A stretch of DNA of 64,000 bases, from positions 965,236-1,029,235 of the forward strand of contig BCJX01000010.1 of NCBI GenBank assembly GCA_001600415.1. Reading direction: 5' to 3'. The number at the start of each line of letters is the position of its first letter. The first letter of the stretch is position 1. Made by a program: the position numbers and the translations under genes. Origin of the DNA: Pascua guehoae (lineage: Eukaryota > Basidiomycota > Tremellomycetes > Trichosporonales > Trichosporonaceae). Shown one piece after another: positions 57,507 to 64,000 of the stretch. Below the pieces are notes generated by a model. That model saw nothing but the letters and a program-made list of their open reading frames with translations, had not been told where the DNA came from and searched no databases.

Positions 57507-59579
57507 ATGTCCAAGACCTCGGACGACGGCGTCGCCATGGCCATCTCGCATGGCGGCCAGGCCCCACCGGCACTCGAGGGCACGCTCACGTACGACCCAA
57601 AGGTCCTCAAGCGCGCCCTGCTCAAGCTCGACTGCATCTTCCTCCCCGCCCTCACCCTCGTCTACCTCCTCAACTTTCTAGACGTGCGTCGTGCTACCCC
57701 GCAAGCGTTAACCCAGCTCCCCTGCTGACCCACCCCCAGCGCGCCAATATTGGCAACGCAAAGGCGGCCGGCCTCATGGTCGACCTCGGCCTCACCAACA
57801 GACAGTACTCGATCGCACTCACAATGACCTATGTCCCGTACATTGTCGCCGAGCTGCCCCTCACTCTGCTCGTGAAAAAGGTGTAAGTTGGCCAGGCGGC
57901 TATGGCCGTGTGGCTCGAGCGCTTTTGCTTACCCCGGCAGCGGACCCAATATTCTCATCCCTGTCCTCGTCGTTCTCTGGGGCACGGTCACGACCTTCCA
58001 GGGCTTCATTCACAACTATGCGGGGCTCCTGGCCGCACGTTTCTTCCTCGGAGGATGTGAGGGCGCGATTCTCCCGGTGAGTCACTTGTCATGATAAGGG
58101 GGGGGGGGGTTCTAGAGAGGGGGAGGGGAGTCAGAGGTCGTGCTGGGTGTAGGAGGGGGTTTGTTCTAGAAAGGGGAGAGGCAACTGTGTTGAGAGGAGC
58201 TGGGCCGCCCAAATGCATGATGCTGACGAAATACAGGCCAGTATGACCTACATGACCACCATGTGAGTATCCGCGACGAGTGTCCACGACGACCACCTCG
58301 TCTGCCCATCCTACTGTACCAGCAACTAACAGTGTCTAGGTACCGCCGACGCGACTTTGGCAAGCGGTGCGCATTCTACTTTTCCGCCACGTCGCTCGCG
58401 GGTGCCTTTTCGGGTCTCCTCGCGGCGGCGATTCTCAACATGGAGGGCCTCGCAGGCAAGCGCGGGTGGCAGTGGATCTTTATCATCGAGGGCCTCATCA
58501 CGGTCGTCTGCGGCGTGCTCGTCTACCCGCTCCTGCCGCGGGGACCCGACACGGTCTGGTACCTCAAGCCCGAGGAGCGGCTGGCCCTCGTGGCCGCGCT
58601 CCACGAGGACGTTCCGCCAAAGGAGGAGCACCAGACGCTGTCTGTGCGCGCCGTGCTGAGCGCACTCAAGGCGCCGCAGGTATGGTTCATGTGCATCCAG
58701 TTCTTCTGCAGTGGTAGTGAGTTTGGCCTGGTTCACGCAACTTGTCAAGATTGAGCAGTCCCACTAACCCCGCAGCAATGCTCTTCGCCATGGCCTACTT
58801 TTCGCCCACGATCGTCGGCGCAATCGGGTACAAGGGCATCGCCATCCAGCTGTACAGCGTCCCGCCCTATGTCGTGTCGACGTTTGTGGCCTTTTCGACG
58901 TGCTACTATAGCGACCACATCCGCCACCGCGGCTCGTTTGTCGTCATGGCTGCGTGCATGTCGCTCGTCGGCTACGGCATCTACCTCGGCACGGCCAAGC
59001 CAAAGGCCCTGTACGCCTCGCTCTTCTTCCAGGTCATGGGCGCCTATGTCTCGGCACCATTGACGAGTACTTGGATGGGTACGTAAGCGCGCCAGCGTCA
59101 CTTGTCGTCTCCCGCTAACACTTGCAAGCCAACAACCTCGCCCCATTCTACCGCCGCGCCACGGGTATCGTCTTGGGCTTTATCGTCACCAACAGCGGAG
59201 GCATTCTCTCCACGTGAGCACCCCCTCTCTGATCCCTAACCCCAGCGTCCTCCCTCTTCCCCCACCCTCAGCCCCGCTAACACCTCCCAGGTGGCTCTTC
59301 CCCACTACAGAAGGCCCACGGTACCGCCGCGGCACGTCGGTCCTCGTCGGCATGGCGTGCGGCATGGGCATCGGCGCCCTCGGCAACATCTGGTACCTGT
59401 CGCGCGAGAACCGCAAGCGCGCCCGCCTCCTCGCAGACATGGGCGAGACGCCGTCGGGCATGGAGACGGATGTGGAAAACGAAAAGGCAGAGGGCGCGGT
59501 GCGGTACGAGCACATCGAGGTCGACGAGCACGGCGACGGCATGGGCGACCTGAGCCTCCGGTACAGGTATATCACGTAA
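57507..59579 (+). CDS. MFS transporter, Dal5/allantoate permease type (511 aa, 8 exons)
   Basis: Major facilitator of the anion:cation symporter group, a plasma-membrane importer of small organic anions such as allantoate, ureidosuccinate, dipeptides or vitamins. Exons: 57507-57683, 57740-57882, 57941-58076, 58237-58262, 58340-58716, 58776-59078, 59129-59213, 59291-59579, all in phase. Helix 1 (LPALTLVYLLNFLD) leads to RANIGNAKAAGL, the family signature. ARFFLGGCEGAILP, MYRRRDFGKRCAFYFSATS and GWQWIFIIEGLITVVCG follow, and TWMANNLAPFYRRATG marks helix 11. The C-terminal tail is charged (MGETPSGMETDVENEKAEG). Exon 4 is only 26 nt. Intron 3 (160 nt) contains a G run. Substrate is not decided by sequence. 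Confidence 0.9.
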
Positions 59580-61475
59580 AGACATTGTGTTTTAAGTCGG
59601 TAATTTTGTCTAGTCTACAGTAGGTTGGTTGTCATAGGAGAACGGGCAGTTGTGCAATGTCAAAGCATGTCACGGTATTTTTGGCAGCATTGATGCAAAA
59701 GCAGTAATGGTCAAGGCGCTACTCTCACGAGTAGGATCGGTGCGCGGGTGTGAGCAGCCAAGGACGCTGCGAAAGACTACGACCCAGCCTTATATGTCCG
59801 TACCCGTCTGCAGGCGCAAGCGGCAGCCAGTTCTGTAGGAAAATGCGAGACGCCCTTCCGCACCCTCCAACGACTTGCCATTGGGCCACCGCGCAGCAAG
59901 GCCAGCCGCAGTGCTCATGTCATTCAGACCCCAAACGCCACCCTCTGGGTGATTGTCCTTGACAGTCAAGGTGGATCGATGCGCGCCAAGACGATCGAGC
60001 TCCTTGTCCGTCAATGACGTTCAGGGCGGGTAGATCAAGGACAAGGGACAAGCCACCGTCCAAGCCACTGGCCACTGGTGAATCACTTGATGACCAGCCA
60101 TTGTGGATGGACACCCCACAAGACAATGTCCTTGATAGTCGCTGGGGATCACGCAGCTTACGGGTTGTGTAGGAGACAAGGACACGTTGGGTCGCGTGGG
60201 ACATCGACCCCGGGCGAGGAACCTGGGTGGTTCGCCTACCGCACGGTGCTGGTTCGGTCAAAGTGGCACGCTGTACCTACCACCTACCTCCATCGCAGCG
60301 CGTGGGGTTTCTTGTTCTCGCCTGCACGAGCAGTATCGTGGACCTACATTTCGCTAAATAATGTATACGGCGCTTCTCAGCCGAGCCCGACCCGGAGGCG
60401 GTGGGACAAGGATAACTCACCCAGAGCTGTGGAACAGCGCCCGCAGTGTTGCGACAGCCACTTTAGCTCGGCCTCGAAGTTGCGCATGGACAAATGTGGC
60501 AGGGCAAGTGGACACACCACTGTCTCCAGCTCGTTGTAGCACACATCCCACGACCCCCTCGACGCGCCCCGAGCTCAGTGTGCTAGTCTTGACTTGACAC
60601 CTGTCGGCATGAACCACAGTGCAAGCTGCCGGCCCCCAACTCATCTCGTCCATGAAGAGAGTAAACGCGGTTCGTAACCCGTCTCGCATCCGAATAACGC
60701 GCCCAGTCAGACCGCTCCAGAAGCGCAGGCTGTGCAGAGGAGAATGGACGCTCGACGCCGGACCGGCATCGGAGATGACAAACAACGCCAGCGCACAGGA
60801 ACGAACTCGAGGTGGACTATAGAGCGACCGCCGTCGCGCCTCCGGCCCGGTGTTGTCTTGGGGCACAGCATGCTCCACCGACAGCGCAGTACGGCACAGC
60901 CTCGGCGCACGAGCGGACTCGGCACCGAGGACAAGGTGGCGGGGGGGGAGGCGGTACCGGGACATTGATACTGCGAGATGGAGTTCGTGCCACAAACGTA
61001 CGGGTGCAGGTGGGCTCGACAACGGGAAACCCGAGCAAAAAGTTTGGTGCTAAATGTGTTCGCTTCAAGGGCACGCCATGCAGGTACCTGGGCATAGGGG
61101 CAGCGCTTGCTCCATGAGGGCACGGTACCGTTTACCTGGGGCCAGAGGGCGAGTCCCGCGTACGCTATTGGGGATGGCGATCAACTTGGAGGCAGCGAGG
61201 AAGGCCAATTTCCCGGTGTTTTTCCACCCACACAGCCCCGTCCGGGAAACCCGAGATTTGATAACGGCCTTGCACTCACCACTCGGAATGCCCGAAGTGC
61301 GCGTCCATGTCTGCCTCGATGATAATGTGCGTGCATGATGAGTCCATGGTGTATAAAGGACTAGAGCTGGGGGTCTTGCATGGCCCCCACACACTCTGGA
61401 CACTACTGCTACAAGACTCTCACTAGCCCTCCCTCCCCCTCCCTACCCCTCCCTACCGTTTCGTTTATCTTCGCA
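59580..61475. other. 1.9-kb intergenic, no supported gene
   Basis: Frames of up to 201 codons (minus, 60417-61022) lack domains and codon bias. Direct repeats of TGTCCTTGAYAGTC occur near 59955 and 60126. The right end is the RTA1-like promoter. Confidence 0.5.
61352..61357 (+). promoter_or_regulatory. TATA box of the RTA1-like gene
   Basis: TATAAA in the context GGTGTATAAAGGAC lies 119 bp upstream of the ATG at 61476 and is followed by a CT-rich leader, a normal fungal core promoter layout. Confidence 0.6.
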
Positions 61476-62979
61476 ATGCCCATGGTCACCGAGGACGGCC
61501 AGCGCCTTTTGTAAGTCGGAACGCCGGGTGTCCAGCTAGCTGGGCTAGTGCTGACGGGCAGGACGGGCTATGTGCCCAAAGTCGGACTCACGTACGCCTC
61601 GATTGTCCTCTTTGGCATCCTCACCGTGACCTACTGGACGCGTAAGTCGGCCACCTTGGGTATATCCAGCGGACGCGCGGATGGTCGTGTCCGCCACACT
61701 GCGCGTTGCCGTTGCTGTTGCTGACGCACCAGACCTGTGGCGGCGGGGGAAAAAGTACATGCTCACACTGTGTATTTCCATGACGGCCATGTTGTTCGGG
61801 TGCGGGATCCGGATCAAAATGTCGTCCGAGCCGGGGTCGATGGGGGTTTATATTGGTTCGCAGTTTGTGAGTCAACTCCAGGGTGGGGGGGGGGGGGGGG
61901 AAGGGTGGTTGGACGGCCGTCGCCATGTTGTGACCACCCCTCACATCACACCAAGGACTTGCTTTCCACGAGCTAGGCAATCGGTATAGTGACCACACCC
62001 CACTATGGACACGCTTCCACAAGCTAGGCCATCGGCATGGTGACCACACCCCACCATGGACCTGCATCTGGGGACTCTGGGCCACACCCGCACGGCCCGC
62101 TGACACGCCCAGCTCACACTCCTTTCGCCCTGCGGCTTTATCGCGACAAGCTACATTATCCTCCCGCGCCTCGCGACGTGGCTCGACGCCGAAGACTGCC
62201 TCTTTCTCCCCTCGCGCCGGATCGTGCGCATCTTTGTGTGGAGCGACGTCGTGACGTTTCTCCTCCAGGGCGGCGGATCGGGCGTGACGGCCATGCAGGG
62301 GAATATCGCCACCATTGGGAAATATGTGAGTGGACACAGGGGGGGGAGGGGTGTGTAGTGGTGGTGGTGGGAAGGAGGGGGGAGGAACAAGGAGGAAACT
62401 GACGCGGTAATTAGGTCTGCCTGGCTGGCTTGATTATCCAATTCCTGTCATTCAGCACATTCAGCACCCTCCTGCTCGTCTTTGGCCACCGCGTGTAAGC
62501 TCCAGCTTTCTCATGCGACACAGGGGACTGACGGTGCAGACGCCGCGACCACGCGTGGAAGTGGTCCCGGTGCGTCCCCAGCGGCGCCCGTGTGTCCAAG
62601 CTGCGCCGCCTCGAAGACTGGCGCGTCGTCTACTATGCGCTCATCTGGGCCGGCATCGGCATCATCGTGAGTCCCCCCCCCCCCCCTCTTCCTACGCGTG
62701 CTGACAGGACAGATCCGGTCCATCTTCCGTATCGCAGAGTACGCGCAGGGGTACGACGGATACCTCCGCACCCACGAAGTATTCCTGTACGCGCTCGACT
62801 CGCTGCCCCTCTTCCTCGCCATGGCGGTGTGGGCCGTCGTGTGGCCGCCCGCCATCCTCACCGACGACGACCGGCCGTTTGCAGCCCCGGGGCCTTATGC
62901 GCACAATCCCAACCCCCTCGGCATGGTGAGCACTGGCAAGGACGGACACGCGGCGACCACGGTCGAGGCAAAGGTCTAG
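61476..62979 (+). CDS. RTA1-like seven-helix membrane protein (311 aa, 7 exons)
   Basis: Fungal RTA1/RSB1 family (PF04479 type), plasma-membrane proteins tied to sphingoid-base release and resistance to toxic lipids or azoles. Exons: 61476-61510, 61562-61641, 61733-61866, 62113-62325, 62415-62494, 62540-62666, 62713-62979, in phase. Family marks: SYIILPRLATWL, FVWSDVVTFLLQGGGSGV, then RSIFRIAEYAQGYDGYL and THEVFLYALDSLPLFLAM. About seven hydrophobic helices are present. The N-terminus is short (MPMVTEDGQRLLTGYVPKVG). Intron 3 (246 nt) holds a 51-bp direct repeat. The acceptor of exon 7 follows GACAGGACAG, where the second AG keeps frame. The transported molecule is unknown. Confidence 0.88.
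61961..62061. repeat. About 51-bp direct repeat within an intron, two copies
   Basis: GCTTTCCACGAGCTAGGCAA and GCTTCCACAAGCTAGGCCAT start two adjacent copies, both running on through TGACCACACCCCAC. They lie in intron 3 of the RTA1-like gene. Confidence 0.85.
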
Positions 62980-63324
62980 CCTGCGCCAGGCCTTGGGCTT
63001 TAGATGGGAGATGATTGCTGAGCACGGACGCAGGACGATAAAGTGGAGCAGATGCCGCTTTACCCACTGCGTGGGCCCTATGGGCGTTAGACGTTTGAAT
63101 ATAGAGTGTTGCCACATGGACAGTAGAGTAGAGTAACGTGAAATGAATGCATTTGAGACATTGAGGAGCGTGTGAGGGGTGTGAAGATGAAAGAGAATCC
63201 CCCAGCGCAGATTCCCTCGGAGTGACGAGGGACGGCAATCTCAATGTGGCAGCCGTCGTTGCCGCTGATTAAAGACGCGTCTAGCGACTGAGACGGCGCC
63301 TCGACCGCCCCTTCAGCCAGAGTG
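62980..63324. other. Intergenic, 3' flank of the RTA1-like gene
   Basis: No gene or repeat is recognised in this short stretch. Confidence 0.6.
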
Positions 63325-63536
63325 TACAGGTGTGTCCGAAAAGTCATGAGACTGCAACATCAAGCTAGGGCACGTGCGCAGCACATACATGGCGACGCGC
63401 AGGGCGTGTGGAAACAAGCCGGAAACACGAATGTGTCCACTTGCCGTGCCATAGGGTTCCAGAGACTGTCCATGTGCGACTTTGACTAGACCGAGCTCAA
63501 AAGTCGCAGTCTCAAGACTTTCCGGGCGTACTTGTA
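63325..63536. mobile_element. MITE-like element, copy 2 (212 bp, TA-flanked)
   Basis: The left end is TA-CAGGTGTGTCCGAAAAGTC, continuing ATGAGACTGC. The right end is GCAGTCTCAAGACTTTCCGG, continuing GCGTACTTG-TA. The arms of about 30 bp pair with a few mismatches. The interior aligns with copy 3 in inverse orientation. No open frame of transposase type exists inside, so movement would need an autonomous relative elsewhere. Confidence 0.82.
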
Positions 63537-63731
63537 TTGGCTTCGCCCCACCTCATGCCCAAGACTCCCGACATCGACGTCAAGGAGCCGTTGCGCGTTG
63601 CGGCGGTCGATCCTGGGGCGTGGCCGCTCTGGTCGGGTGGCAACCAAGTCGGTTGAAGAGTCGCGCACCTGGTTGACGTTTGCATCCTCGTCGGTGCTAC
63701 CCCACCCGCGCTCCCCGTGGCTGTGTCTTGT

Positions 63732-64000
63732 TTAGTAGGGCATCTTCGAACGTTCCCTGCGGAAATCTTCCAAATACTCCTCGGCATTGGATCATTGGAG
63801 AGATTCTCAATTGGTTACCATGTGTTCTCATCTGGATCGCCGTACCCATACCACTTGGCGTAGTATTCGACCCTGTTGCCGAATCGCCTCGGGTCGAGTA
63901 CCTCGGTGACTTGCCATTCTTCTTAGCCTTCGATTTGGATAGGGGGCGCCTTGCCTTCTCTTGCTTGCGATTCGGGAAATGTCGTTCTTGCTCGCGCTTT
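63732..64000 (-). pseudogene. Chromodomain remnant of a Ty3/gypsy (chromovirus) retrotransposon
   Basis: Minus-strand reading from the window edge gives APPIQIEG, an in-frame stop (63925-63923), EEWQVTEVLDPRRFGNRVEY, AKWYGYGDPDENTW, a second stop (63817-63815) and PIENLSND. After a one-base frame change comes AEEYLEDFRRER, ending at a TAA (63734-63732). This is the three-strand-plus-helix chromodomain found at the C-terminus of chromoviral integrases (linker PPxxIEGEEEW, then KWxGYxxxENTWEPxENL). Stops and frameshift show it is dead. The upstream pol region would lie beyond 64000. Confidence 0.72.

Noticed and set aside
60417..61022. 201-codon minus-strand frame upstream of the RTA1-like gene
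   Set aside because: No domain or splice context, and equally long frames occur on the other strand in the same place.

Overview
The window looks like chromosomal DNA of a basidiomycetous yeast-like fungus. A tremellomycete, most likely one of the Trichosporonales, is my best guess. That is inference from gene architecture (5-11 exons per gene, mostly 37-75 nt GT-AG introns with CTRAC-type branch sites), GC-rich codon use and protein content; there is no rRNA or marker gene to settle it. I rebuilt the spliced genes by hand. In each one every exon junction keeps frame, but no transcript evidence was available.

Layout. 1-5.0 kb: repeat-rich, with a terminal-inverted-repeat element, two tandem tRNA-Thr(AGT) genes in a segmental duplication, and a decayed F-box-like gene. 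5.1-8.3 kb (-): oligopeptide transporter OPT-A. 8.3-14.7 kb: gene-poor. 14.7-17.9 kb (+): a second oligopeptide transporter, OPT-B. 18.8-20.0 kb (+): SAM-dependent methyltransferase broken by an assembly gap. 21.0-26.3 kb (-): secreted/vacuolar-type M20 carboxypeptidase and a Zn2Cys6 transcription factor. 26.8-30.6 kb (+): mitochondrial DEAD-box RNA helicase (Mss116 type) and an F-box-like family protein. 30.6-35.2 kb: gene-poor. 35.2-37.4 kb (+): phenol-hydroxylase-type FAD monooxygenase. 39.2-41.9 kb (-): GH36 alpha-galactosidase. 42.9-44.1 kb (-): decayed hypothetical gene carrying a transposable element in an intron. 45.1-51.1 kb (-): Byr4/Bfa1 mitotic GAP subunit, an extended SDR and a small Ala/Thr-rich protein. 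51.6-53.7 kb (+): SAC3/GANP (THP3/LENG8-like) protein. 53.7-57.5 kb: gene-poor. 57.5-59.6 kb (+): MFS permease of the Dal5/allantoate type. 61.5-63.0 kb (+): RTA1-like seven-helix membrane protein. 63.3-64.0 kb: an inverted-repeat element and a chromodomain remnant of a Ty3/gypsy retrotransposon.

Functionally, two peptide transporters, a peptidase with a regulator next to it, a Dal5-type permease, an alpha-galactosidase and an aromatic hydroxylase suggest a saprotrophic nutrient-scavenging repertoire. Housekeeping genes (Byr4, THP3-like, Mss116-like) are interleaved, so this is not a single cluster.

The most unusual content is non-coding. There is a family of short TA-flanked inverted-repeat elements (three copies). 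There is also a family of 59-68 bp elements with TG...CA ends and perfect 5-bp target duplications; one sits beside a tRNA gene and has its empty site preserved in the neighbouring duplicate.
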